Assembly (NCBI RefSeq): GCF_026151205.1
Contig: NC_087072.1
Location: 18,646,103-18,710,102 of the forward strand
Reading direction: 5' to 3'
DNA from: Bolinopsis microptera
Lineage: Eukaryota; Ctenophora; Tentaculata; Lobata; Bolinopsidae
Length of the DNA: 64,000 bases
In this document: positions 1 through 12,400 of the stretch, one piece after another
Position numbering within the stretch: position 1 is the first letter of the stretch
How the letters are laid out: every line of letters starts with the position of its first letter
The notes under the pieces: generated by a model
The model's input: only the letters and a program-made list of their open reading frames with translations
Told to the model about the DNA's origin: nothing
Database searches by the model: none
Translations under genes and position numbers: made by a program

Positions 1-1511
1 CACTTGAAGTCGGTGGCCTGTACAGATCAAAACTTTGAATATAATATGTATTATAAGTTCAGGTTGGTTCAGAAGAATAGTGAAATTTCTGTCCACACAT
101 TCGGGATTTCTGTGCGGATACGAAGTCTGCGGATACGAACTATTTCGGGAAGCCTACTATTTGAAAATAAAACTACCTTATGAAGTCTGCAAGCATCTGA
201 TTTTGCGACAGTCTCATTCGTTGTAGAATCTTCGTCTCGATCACCCTGATTAATATAAACATGATAAAGATTCATAAGCAGATAGGAAACTTTTGGGGGT
301 TAAGCAAGCGTTCACAATTCTGACAAGAATTCTCATATTTTAACGATAGGTTAGTTCGTATTTGGTACCTTTAATAAGGCTGCGATGAATCTTTGGAATT
401 CTCCAAGCAGATTCTCAGTCAAGACCTCGCTCAAACTCCGCCTTTCCGCTGCAGTGATACTTATTACAGTAACAAAAGAAAATCTAAGAACGGAAAGTCG
501 TGGAAAATTTCTTTAGTCACAACAAATGCGTATAGTAAGGTTTTGGCTGTGAACAGCCAAAGTTCTAATAAAATGTTCGTTTAATTCTGAAGTTTGTTAC
601 ATGTTGATATGGGAAATTCTTTGACGATATCTCTGACTTGTTTGGTCGAAGAACACAGAAGAACCATAAGTATCTGGTCCACTGTTGAGTGATCATTTTC
701 CTGATAATGAAATTTCTATTAGTATTAGGGTGCTAAAATGTAATCAAGCTGCGGTTAACAATGTCCTTTTATAGTCTTCCGTCTTCTGACAAAAGTGCTT
801 AAAGACCACTCAAAATCCGAGGTTTTCAAGCACTTTTAACACATTTGACATTTATGACAACTTGTGGCATTTTAAGCAGTTTCAAAAGTGATTTCTGGCC
901 TCTGGGGCTAGCGATTGGTTCTAATGGTTTCCAATGGCTGGGATAGTTATTGACCCTAAAAATAAATTTGGGTTACTGAATTTAGAATTCCAAAAATGGT
1001 CTTTAAGCACATTTTTCAGAAAACGGCAGTACATAAAGACAACAAGAATTGCGCCCGTTGTTTCGTTTTGGCGGACGCTAGATTTCCGTTCACTATTGTA
1101 ACTAAAATGAATTTAAGCTCCAATCAGCTCGCTTCATAATAATAATATTGATACACATCAGTACACTATACTACGCATGCCCCGTACAAATTGGGCTTAT
1201 AACCCAATACTATATATTGCATAGTATACATTAAAATACACTCGCGCCGCGCATTCATTGACAGGCTAGCTATATACATCACATCTCCGCAAGCAATACT
1301 CGCGCGCTGCACTGCGCTCTAGTTGTCATGGTAACTAACGGAAGGAAAGAATGACATCATATTTTAACCCACCTACTGCTATCTCCAAAATCCACGTTTT
1401 TCTGCAAAAACGTCCATTCGTAACCTTTCACTATTGCCTTTTTACAAAAGGGTGAACGGAAAAAATAATCTCTCAAGAAATAAATGAAATCAAAATGGAA
1501 AGCATTTATTA
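1..1511. other. non-coding stretch with dispersed repeat
   Basis: I see no convincing gene here. Near 796-845 there is an imperfect inverted repeat built on the word AAAAGTGCTT. A block near 1038-1095 (AACAAGAATTGCGCC, then GCGGACGCTAGATTTCC) recurs near 9914-9950 in an intron of the PAN/TSP1 gene, so it belongs to a dispersed repeat. Short open frames carry no recognisable domain or codon pattern. Confidence 0.5.
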
Positions 1512-4500
1512 CTAAAACTGTTTACTAACGGTGATAGCCTCATTCAAAAGCAAAGCAGATGCTTTTAGATATCTTAAAAGAAGATACTGTGCAGCTTTGA
1601 AAGCATCCTCTGGTAACTTTTCTTGGAGCGACTTTAACAAATCCTGGCAATAGGTGTCTGAATAATGGTGTACGATGTCGTGGTGCCCATGAGACACGAC
1701 ATCCACCAAAGCAAGGCTGATATTCTCAACATTGGGCGTGATTTCAGAGAGGACATCGTACAAGATTTTCAAATGATCTGAAAATGATATTACAAATATT
1801 ATCATTGTGATAACATTAAAACATGAATTGGAATAATACTACTCTCCCTCTTTTTCACTATTGTCTTCATAAAATGAGAACGCTTTAAGCTAAGAACTCA
1901 AACTTTTTTGCACACATTTGGCTTGATAATTGAAAACTTTTCCAAAAGTTTCAAGTTCATTGGTTAAAATATGGCTGAGTTATGACCATTTAAAAATCCA
2001 TCGGATATGTGATCCGAGCACTCAGTCAGTGATATTTGCACTCAATTAGTGATCTCGTCACCCAATCTGATCAAGAGTAAGGCGTTAGCGTGTATTAATG
2101 AGGTTCATTAGGCTTTGATTGGATACCGATGATGACTTTGCTAGAAAGGAAAACACAAATTTTTAGGATAAATCAATAAATGAAATCAACCTCAAAGTAG
2201 GGATCCACATTCTGCTTCGACAGGAATGTGTTGGCGAAATCTATCCTCGATTGGAAATCACGGTCCAAAAGTTTGTGTTTCTTTGTGATTCGGTAGGCCC
2301 GGTTAGAAAGGTCTTGCTTTAGGATTCGCTGAAGGGTTGTTCTGCTGATGTCTAAGGCAGGAGCTCGTTTCCGGGTGCCAATCTTAGGTGTGTCCATCAC
2401 GTCACCAACAACCATCGTGATGTTTTCTACAGTCCTTGAAGTTCGTCTTCTGCCGACTCTTCGCCGATCGTGTGCAGAAAACGTAAACTTGATCTTGTGA
2501 TGAATGTCAAAGCAGCTTTTCCGGCAAGGGGGTGGTCGGTTGAATTTCATCTGAAATTGTCGTTTAATCTGAGGGTAGAACACCCCATTTTCAGTCTTCA
2601 GGTAGACGAACAATCGTTGTTCTGCAGTAAAGGGAGGATAGTGAACCATTTTCGATGATTCAATGGATGGTTCATTCCTTTTTATTGATTGTAAGGAACC
2701 TGTGACTAGCAGGGCTAACAAGCCCTGAAATGGTGACACCACCATAAATTCGTGTGATAGCGTTTTAGGTGCTGTCAGCTGTATAGGCCGGCCCATAAGC
2801 AGGCTGCAACCAATCAAGCGGTGCATGTGAGCCAAACAGGCCATTAACCAAGTGACGAGATCACTGACTGAGTGCTCGGATCACGTATCCGATGAGTTTT
2901 GAAATGGTCATAACTTAGCCATATTTTAACCAATGAACTTGAAACTTTGGGAAAAGTTTTCAATTATCAAGCCAAATGTGTGCAAAAAAGTTTGAGTTCT
3001 TAGCTTAAAGCGTTCTCATTTTATGAAGACAATAGTGAAAAAGAGGGAGTGTCACGCCACGCCCACTGTAATTGGGCGTGGCTTACGAAACTTTCAGGAA
3101 ATCTAAGTTTGACCCATATCTATAATCTCTGAAATTTTGGTGCAATTTGGAGACGAATTACGTGAGTTATTAAGAGGTTGCGTGTGGGTAGTCACTTATG
3201 GGCCACCCTGTATGTCAGATAATTCAAGTATTCAGCGCATCACAAATTCAACTAAGCATGTATATCATGGTTTGGATTTCATGCAATGAAACGAACCTTC
3301 AAAAGATATCACCATCTTTGAGTTTGTGGCAGTGCTCTGCATCTCCTCTGGGAGCTGCTCGATTTCCTTGACCTCCTGTAGTTCCGCGACCTCCTCAAAT
3401 TCTGCGACCTCTTCATGCTCCACCACTTGCTCACATTCCGCAACCTCATCAAAATCTTCTATGACATCAGAGTTAGAGGGTTTACAGTTGATAACGTCTA
3501 CCGTAACATTGGCTGTTGGTACCTCCGTTAGCTTGTTCTCGGCAACAAGTACAGGAGTAAGATGAACTAATGGATCGTGCGCTGGAAGAGAATTTGGAGG
3601 AGGGGCAGGAGTGACGAGAGGACTTGGTTCAGAAATGGGGCCTGAACTCGAATCTAGAGCCAAGGAGTGTTCGGGAGGAGAATCTTCTAGAACTAGAGCT
3701 TTGGGTGATTCATCACTTTCGAAGGAAACATCATTTGTAGGAACTTCTACTGCTCCTGAAAAGAAGATTATATCGGCGAATGACAATAAGTATGAAGTAT
3801 GTCAGTCGTTGAATCGTTAAATTCCTTGTCTTATCCGACCAGGGTTATGTCGATTGTCGATAATATTCAAATCTAGATAAGATATCATTGGTTATAAAGC
3901 GATCACTTCAAAAACAAATTGTGTTTACCGTTTTCTGTGGCAGTGGTTGAGGAATTATCGAGGATAACTTCTGATTGCACAATCTCCAATTCGTAATTAT
4001 GAGAGCAATTGTCGCTTGGCTGAAATAAAGTTAATGTTGTAGGAGATTTTAAAGTGGTTACAACATAATATGACGAGCGATAAAAAGAATAACCTAAAGT
4101 TAATTAGTGCGGTCCTCCGAGGACCGTCTAGTCTGGTGACGAACTGTCTAAAACTAATTACAATCCCTCGACATTCTACTTCATTTTAATTTCAGGTCAC
4201 AAATTCGGTCGTTCAAACGAGCTGATGTGGAAGGTAAAAGTAGTACACTAAAAAACTAATAAATACAAGCCGGCTTACCCTCTTGACAGGTGACAGGTCT
4301 AGGAGTTGTAAGTGAGGGTAGGACTCAGAGAAGTGGTCCCACAGAGATTCTGAGAACTTGGTTTTGTAGTTGTAAGCTATCTCCCCCAAATCTACCTATC
4401 GAAAAGTTTACTTCATTGAATATCAATTTAAACATGTTGATCATAGTCAACTTAATTCAGCATGATCTGAAGTTAACCAATAAATGTAATGTGATTGACC

Positions 4501-4820
4501 AAGACTGAGAAGGGAAGACAACTTTGTGCTAATTAGTTAGCAGATTCCAATCAGATTAGTACATTGCTGTCTGTAGTCACGCTTATGTGCAATCTTCTAA
4601 ACATTGGAGGTTTTGAGGTAAACGTGAAAATGGTACAAAAAAGAAAGGCTATAATGAATATCGTCATGTGTGATGTTTGGCAACAGTCACATGGTAATCT
4701 GAGATAGACTCACCTCTCTCCTCATCAGAATGATGTAGAGCATATCAGAAACATCACTATCTGATAGGTGATCATGAAGGCGAGTGGCAAAATACACTGC
4801 TGGGTGAGCAATTTCTACTT
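1512..4820 (-). CDS. annexin-like protein, 3' exons (partial gene)
   Basis: Five minus-strand exons read 5' to 3' as 4820-4714, 4395-4279, 4019-3929, 3755-3297 and 1777-1512. All junctions have AG and GT ends and phases agree (0, 0, 1, 1). The first two encode the later part of an annexin repeat: 'AHPAVYFATRLHDHL', 'LYIILMRREVDLGEIAYNYK' and 'SLWDHFSES' follow the annexin pattern of HPA..FA..L, I..R.E.DL..I, Y...Y..SL. Annexins bind acidic membranes through Ca2+, but the usual GxGTD loop is not evident, so Ca2+ binding is doubtful. The 459-bp exon is Pro/Ser-rich, then very acidic with repeats like 'EEVAEFEEVAELQEV'; the last exon is predicted helical and ends '..NEAITVSKQF'. Such a long tail after an annexin core is unusual. 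The intron 3296-1778 holds a transposon. Annexin assignment is moderate and the 5' end is not in this block. Confidence 0.6.
1843..3050. mobile_element. long-TIR element around a Tc1/mariner remnant
   Basis: The ends are long inverted repeats of about 200 bp: arm 1843-2063 starts CTCCCTCTTTTTCACTATTG after trimming and pairs with arm 2848-3050. The left arm has an extra ~22 bp (ATATTTGCACTC region) that partly duplicates the neighbouring GTGAT word. Between them lies a broken transposase reading frame on the minus strand. A TA is visible next to the left end but not clearly at the right, so a target duplication cannot be shown. The whole element sits in an intron of the annexin-like gene. Confidence 0.75.
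2173..2844 (-). pseudogene. Tc1/mariner-type transposase, N-terminal part only
   Basis: This open frame of 223 codons encodes a DNA-binding N terminus of the Tc1/mariner superfamily. 'FTAEQRLFVYLKTE' is the first helix-turn-helix of the mariner-like class with an FTxEQR start, 'RTVENITMVVGDV' and 'ALDISRTTLQRILKQDL' match the linker and second HTH, and 'LLDRDFQSRIDFANTFL' matches the segment before the catalytic domain. The frame stops right after '..VDPYFEVDFIY', before any DDE catalytic residues. A complete transposase of this type is around 350-400 residues, so the protein is truncated and cannot cut DNA. The likely natural start is the internal Met of 'MVHYPPFTAEQ'; the sequence before it looks non-coding. 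Confidence 0.75.
3051..3213. repeat. hairpin and mariner-like terminal sequence
   Basis: GCCACGCCCA (3056-3065) pairs perfectly with TGGGCGTGGC (3073-3082). About 130 bp further, GGGCCACCCTGTA (around 3201-3213) reads on the other strand as TACAGGGTGGCCC, a typical terminal sequence of some mariner-type transposons. This may be the outer end of an older mariner copy into which the foldback arms were placed. No matching left end was found. Confidence 0.4.
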
Positions 4821-7800
4821 CTGAAATGGACGTAACCTTATTTTTGGGTTTTCGATTAAAAGAGATTATTTATATTCTAATTTAACATGGTTAGCACTTA
4901 GCCTCAAATCTCAGTAAATATTTGTTTAAAATTTTAAGAATTCACACCTAAAACAAAAGAAAGGTTACAGTTGAAATTTGAGATCCGAACCAAACAAATT
5001 GCTAACCTCTATCGTCGCTTAATCTAACCATTTGTGGTCGGTCCGGGACACAGCACTGAAATTGGCAGGTTTAGGAGTGTGAACTGTGAAGTGCAATTTA
5101 ATTAGCATGCGGGTTGTGAATTGCTGAATTGTGATGCGCTTACATGTTGCATTTTACTTTAATTTCATATGGTTAAAAATCCTAACGTAATTACTACAAT
5201 CCAACGCCAATGACCAACCGTGTGTCCCATACACAATTAATTTGGCTTTCTGCCGACCCGTGATTGAAACTAGTTTATTCAATTACTAATTATCAGTCTA
5301 GCGTAAGAAATAGATCACCTGACACCTAGTTTACGTCATCCTTGATACAATCTGCTGGATATTGTAAAGATTTATACATCGTTTCTATGGAAACTAGGGC
5401 CACAATTCACAAAACTTAACCAATTACATTATTACCCCATTAAGGTAGTAAACGCGCGTACCTTCTGTACGCACAGATTGTACGCGCAAGGCTTTCTGTT
5501 ATAGTGGCTGCCTATAAAGTTACATCAACTTAACACACAAACCGCTACTTCGCGCGTTCCATAATAAAAACTCTCGATTTTACACTATTCACAAAAATCA
5601 TGGTGCAATCATCGACCGTCATATACGAGACGAGACTATGATATTAAAGATATTGATATTTCTTGTCTTAGACCAACAAATGATAAGCTGAACCGAAAAT
5701 TATTTCTTAAAATTGAAATTAAAATTAAAATCGTCACGACTTGGGGGCCGCACCATGACGCTACACGCTAGCACAGACTTGTCGTACTAATACATCAACT
5801 GGTCCAGGACCTGTCCCCCGCCTTTTAAATTACTCCAACCTGTCTAGTGTCTAAAACACCTGCATTATGTCTAGTGTCTAAAACACCTGCATTATGTCTA
5901 GTGTCTAAAACACCTGCATTATGTCCAGAACTTATCCGAAACTTGTTGAGAACGACCATTTAAATAGAAGATCTTAGATCGCATCTGTCAAGATATCGTT
6001 GCAATTAAGTAGTAACTGTCAAAGAGACTTTAATATAAAAATAATTCTTAACATGGACTGTAATATACGACACATCAAGCTTGCGGGATAATTCCGTATT
6101 TCAACCACAAAACTCAATAGCTGTTGTAGTAGTTGTGGAATACTAGTATTAGGCGGGATGGTTTCGTAGACTCTTTGATCTTTTGAACACCAATGTGGTT
6201 ATTGTGGGGGTGTTGCTAAATGTGGGGCGATTATAGTTACCCGGATAGATCCAATAAAAAGTCGAAAAACCTGAACATGACGTCTCATTTGAAACACAGG
6301 AGAATTGGTATCGTATGGTTGGTATGGTTATGAAGTTAGTGTCTAGTGACGATATAAGTAAGAGTATTTGAGTTAGAGAGGAACATGGTGTACTTGAACC
6401 CAAATAATTTGCTTCCATAAATTATTGATTGAGACATAAATGGTCAGTCTCGTTGCAGTTATACACCGACGATGCAATTTAAAATGTAGCCATCGCCACT
6501 GAAGTACTTTCAAGTCAACTATTAGCTGTCAACCCATACTTATTAAATACTAACCTCGTAATAATGACATATTGCATTTAGTATTGCACGAAAATTGCTT
6601 AGCCGTTCTACCTGTTCCGAACGATACACCATTGCAGTTTTTGAAAAGAAACGAATAAACCGCAAATAACACAGGGACAGAAAACATCATCAGAGAATTA
6701 TTGAGTAAGAAATAGCCAGAAGCGAAAAGTACATATTTAGAAAGAATCAGGGATATTGATTCGTTATAAAGACATACCCACAGCGAATATTTTAATGGAA
6801 GGTAGAGAGTAGACACTGTCCTTATCTACACATCAGAACAGTGTAACTTCAACCCACCTGCTCCGTATTAGGTAATTTCCATACAATTTCAGTTAGCGAA
6901 TTTATTGAGGTTCTCATAATAACTTATTGAAATTTGTGGGGTATGTTGTATCCACAGCAGCCTCCCTGAACATGACATGATTCTATCCTTGTATTGGATG
7001 CACATAGTGCACTACAAACGTGGATTGTGGTTGAACCAAGCTGTTGTTAATGTTTGTGGGCTTCCCATACTTTGTGAATGATATCAAGCAATCATAGCTT
7101 TAATAGAATCATGTCTACTCCCTACGAAGGATCTCTCCTCGGTCTCTTTCCTTTTTCAGAGCGTTAGCAGCCTCATGCGACTAATCCCTCACGTAGCTCA
7201 TATACATAAACCAGCTCACGGCCTCACGCACAGACTATCGAAACTTCCCCACATCCAGTAAGTCTTTTTGTTGTTTGAAAATCGATCGTGCAATACAATT
7301 TCACATTAAAAGCGCTGACCTTTGGCAGGCGATAACTTCGGCTTGCCTTGGAACAATATTTTTCTATATGAGCAAAAGCAACTGTATGGTAGATATCACT
7401 CCTCTCTATCAGAAACAAGACCCCCCTCCTCCCCCTTCTTAAAGCGAGCCATACAGTTAATTAAATAATTCGGTAAGATCAGTATATCATGATATATCAT
7501 GTTTAACTTATCACAATAGATCTCTGATCTGATAGTGACAGAGCTAACGAGACAATATGATTTTACCATGAGCCTATTAATGACAGATTTACTCATTACA
7601 GGCTTACTCATTACGATCCAGCCGCAGTCTTACTTTTCCTGGTAGCAAGATTTTACAATTCCAGACTCTTACAGGAAGTCATCTGGTGACTGTCTATTGT
7701 CAATTGTCATTGACAATTAAAAAGACAATCTATCAAACCCTGATCGATGTTTATTCATCAAATGAAACAATGGGTACGACAGGCTCAATGAACCTGATCA

Positions 7801-9467
7801 ACATTAACCTTTTGTCACGAAATTTCCCTAATTAGTTAATTTCTGGCAACTACCGAGCGGTATAAGCCCTAAATTAGCATTAAAGTTAGTTCAGTTTAGA
7901 GAGTGTCTTTAGGAGTTCATAGCGCTGCTGTCGATCCTAGTGCATCGTTTCCTCTGACGTTGCTCTTCAACCTTCATCTCGTTAAATATGACGTGTTGTA
8001 GTCCACCAGTTTTGGCAGATCGAGCTGGAGGTTGATTTAAAGAGGGTTACCAACTAGTCAGACAAACCCAGCTAAATCCGTCCAATGAAATAATAGCCCG
8101 TTCAATATGCTCCGACCTGACGAATTAGGTCCTGACAAGTAGTATTAATGTCAGGAGGATCTAGTCTTTAAAAGGCAAGATTGGAATGCGACGTGAATAT
8201 GGAGATATGTGTGTGACGTATGACCATTAGGCCGGCATGTTATCGTGACCCGAAACCCATCTTGTGATAATATGTACCTTCTTACCAACATTTAATGCAT
8301 TGTGACGCGTGTTTCCATTAGGAGTGATAACATGCTAGCGCTAGCAGAACTAGTGGCTATTGTGACTTCTGCCCACGTAGGTATGTGTATTGTGTAATAT
8401 AAATATAGGAAAATCATAGCATAGGACGGGGAACTGACGAAGTCTCCTTCTTGAACCCACCTTTTGTTTTATCAGACTAAATCATAAACCCTGAGCTACA
8501 GAACCTTGGTTCACGGAGGTGATCAGGGCAGGCCCTGGGGACCGGGGATTCACATTTTTAAGGACACAAGAATAATTTTATCCACAGTGTCTAATCTTGA
8601 GTCAAAAATTTTAGATAAACCGGGCAACTCTTTTGTGCAATACTGGAGTATATTCCGGAAAGTTTAAGGTCACCGAATAAGTTAAATTATACAACAGCGC
8701 ATCTGTTTATTCAGTACCATGGATAACTTTTCAACTTTCCAACAGGATTTGGACTTAATAGGTTGTAGGACGATAAACTGAATACTATCTGAGCCATGTC
8801 ATCTATTAAATTTTAGTTTACTAATAATCGTGACACGTTGCTACCAGGGCTAATGCTATTATTATCTTGAACCCCTAGTAAGCGATCCAAAAATAGAACG
8901 TCTAGGCAAGGCTAGAGATGAGGGGAGGGCCCAAACAATAACATTAGCAAGTAGCAACCTTTAGGAGGTAGGGAAACGGGATCCTTAGCTTTTCTCAGTA
9001 CACCGACCTTACTTTATTATTTTGTTGAGAAGTAGAGCTCTTGCCTTCCTTTAACTCTTTAAGGTTTTAAAACGAGTTTTTAAGTTGAAAAGCCCAAGAT
9101 TATGGGTTTTTGTATTGACGTGCATACTGCGTTTAAAAAATAACGGTCTTAATAGCGAGAGTTTCACTTAATATATTGTCGTCAGGTTTAATATACCACC
9201 AAAGTGTTCTATAAATGATTTATAAGATCAAGTTGGTTCTGTACTGGAACATATTCATTTTGATTTGTGCTTTAAACGAAATGGTTACAAGTACAACCTT
9301 CAAACTGAAACAAAATCAAATCCATTGCACAACTATTCAATTATTTTTTCCTGAATTAGATTAATTGAACTATATGGTACTGATATGATAGTTGTGAAAA
9401 CGAAATAAAACTGAAATGTTATCCCCATTTAGCGTTCTTGACAACGATTTTTGTTGAAGGATTATAG
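4821..9467. other. long non-coding interval (intron or intergenic)
   Basis: No exon with convincing splice sites and family similarity was recognised on either strand. Short open frames such as those near 6149-6418, 6550-6816 and 7224-7611 (minus) have no motif I know. The only clear structure is the 27-bp minisatellite at 5841-5924. If the annexin-like blocks at 1.5-4.8 and 18-21 kb form one gene, this is part of its intron, and missing exons could still be hidden here. Confidence 0.4.
5841..5924. repeat. 27-bp minisatellite, about 3 copies
   Basis: The unit TGTCTAGTGTCTAAAACACC plus TGCATTA is repeated three times with almost no differences. Inside each unit TGTCTA/GTGTCTAAAACAC forms smaller repeats. 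No coding role is apparent. Confidence 0.85.
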
Positions 9468-12400
9468 ATGTTTCTGTTCTTGCTGGTTTCAATCTTTAGC
9501 AGTGGTCAGGTGACATCTGACGAGCTTCCACCAGGTGATTTTCATTATTTCTTCCCGAGCGTTAAAATGAATAGATCATATTGTATTCTGGCAGGGGATA
9601 GCACGCTAAAACTAGATTGAAACTTATTTGAGTGATATAACTTAATTTCGTGTAATAAGGTAGTCGGAACTTCAAGGTTGTTTTAAGAAATGGTATATTG
9701 TCACCTACGGTAATCTGTTATCTGTAATGATTAATTATGATTGAGTTCGAGTAATGCACTATTTTATGATTCTATTTCAGATTACACGAATTCAGAAATA
9801 GGGAAATGCACAAACGTCGGCTATAACTTACCAGGAACACACACCCACAAAGATAGCCTGAGCGGTATCAAGGTTTAAGAGCTTTATCATAGTATCATTC
9901 TTAAAAGTCATCTTAACAAGAATTGCGCCGGTTAGCGGACGCTAGATTTCCATCGCCACGTAATTAATTACAATTAACAATTGTTTCATATTGGTTAAAT
10001 TACCAAATTTCTTTGGGGCGTTACAGAGAACAAAATGGAGGGATTGCCGTTGTCAATTATTTGAATCGAAAGTTAAACGACCGGACACCGTAGCGCAGCC
10101 TGTGCGGTGATATGCATGATGCAGTTAAAAGGACATCTGTCCGACAGCGACTCTTGTCCGACTCAATATGTTACCAGAAAAAAAGACATCTGTCCGAAAT
10201 TGTGATCTAATTGCAATAAGACACATTTCCATTTTCCAATTAGAGACATGATCTGAACTGAGATATGACCTGAGCTGAACTCTACCATAGTTTATTTTCA
10301 TTTGCTGTCAAAAATTGGACAATAGTTTAAATGTTATATAAATAACTGATCTCCATACCGCTCTCCTGTGTGTAATGTAGGCTGTGATGTGATTGGCAGC
10401 TTGTTACACTGTTACAGCTTGTTAGTGTACGGCTAGCATGATCCTGTCCTCAAATAGTCAATCACGTATCGATGGATCAGATCTCAATGGATCAAATCAG
10501 CATTATATTAGGACTGTGGGAGCAACGTCACAAGATTACACGTGAGCTTGTGAAATACGAACGTGATCTGAAATTGCGAATGTGATCCGAAAGTTGGACA
10601 GATGTCGCCAAAAACGACTCCTATCTGACAGCGACTCTTGTCCGAAACCGGTAATTCGACTGTCGGACAGATGTCACCCAATCAAATCTGTGGTAGTTAA
10701 TACAATGTGAATCATAATAAAATGTATCGTTCATTTCGTCTAAATATAATGAATCAATCTATGGGCAATCATGTTCAACATGATAGTCATAACATCATAA
10801 TTTATACAACAACATAACGGATTACTAATATCGGGTTGCACCAAGCACCCACAACAAAATGAGAAGTTTGTATCGAATTGACAGCTGAAAAACTAATAAA
10901 ATAACCCTCTCAGGGTTGTGTGGACGAATGTGTAAGTATGGGTGCTCAGACCTGCGCTGGGGTGAACTGGAAAAACAATGTTGTCAGATGCTTCCTTAAG
11001 AATCCTGGTTTCGGAGATAAGGTAGCGAAGGAAGGTGTAAACTCTGTGGATTTAAGCTGTCTCGAGAATAATCGTAAAGGTCAGTTGAAAATACCCTACG
11101 CTTTAGATTTTTTTAAAGTTATCGAACAAATTTATCTTTATCATTATTTCGGAGCTTGGTCGTGCGTTATTCTGGGCTAAAAGGTATACTGATTTGTTTA
11201 GGAATGTTGTTCCAAGCCGAATATAACACTGTTACGTATTTTAGTTGATGGTGGATGGAGTGACTATGGAGAGTGGTCAGACTGTTCTAAGGAATGTGGA
11301 ACAGGATCCCAGTCAAGAACCAGAACCTGCAAAAATCCTGCTCCTGCTCACGGTGGAACTGAATGTGTAGGAGAAAACACTGAGACTCAAGATTGCAACA
11401 CACAAAGCTGCCCTGTTGATGGCGGATGGAGTGACTATGAAGAGTGGTCAGACTGTTCTAAGGAATGTGGAACAGGATCCCAGTCAAGAACCAGAACCTG
11501 CACAAATCCTGCTCCTGCTCACGGTGGAACTGAATGTGTAGGAGAAAACACTGAGACTCAAGATTGCAACACACAAAGCTGCCCTGTTGATGGCGGATGG
11601 AGTGACTATGAAGAGTGGTCAGACTGTTCTAAGGAATGTGGAACAGGATCCCAGTCAAGAACCAGAACCTGCACAAATCCTGCTCCTGCTCACGGTGGAA
11701 CTGAATGTGTAGGAGAAAACACTGAGACTCAATATTGCAACACAGAAAGCTGCCCTGTTGATGGCGGATGGAGTGACTATGGAGAGTGGTCAGACTGTTC
11801 TAAGGAATGTGGAACAGGATCCCAGTCAAGAACCAGAACCTGCACAAATCCTGCTCCTGCTCACGGTGGAACTGAATGTGTAGGAGAAAACACTGAGACT
11901 CAAGATTGCAACACACAAAGCTGCCCTGTTGATGGCGGATGGAGTGACTATGAAGAGTGGTCAGACTGTTCTAAGGAATGTGGAACAGGATCCCAGTCAA
12001 GAACCAGAACCTGCACAAATCCTGCTCCTGCTCACGGTGGAACCGAATGTGTAGGAGAAAGCTCAGAGGCTCAGGAATGCAACACACGTGACTGTACAGG
12101 TAAATATACAACCAACCTATTGTATATTTTATATCATCCTCAGCCCGTCCCAGTTTCCCAGTTTCTCTTATAAAAACGTGCAATACCCGGCGCAGCATGA
12201 GCAGCTATACCGATTATCCCCAGCGATCCCGATCCTTTTATACAATACTCAACGAAGATATCGAAATAAATTTAAGTATCAATCACCACAATATAGATCT
12301 AGTTTACATCCGTGATATATACTAATTACTAACCACCAACTAAAGGTGACACAAATTGCAACTGGGCATCTTTAGTGGTTTTAAAACTTACGTGTTCAAT

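Noticed and set aside
3326..3565. Plus-strand Ser/Thr/Cys-rich frame
   Set aside because: It is antisense to the acidic exon of the annexin-like gene, which has matching splice sites and phases.
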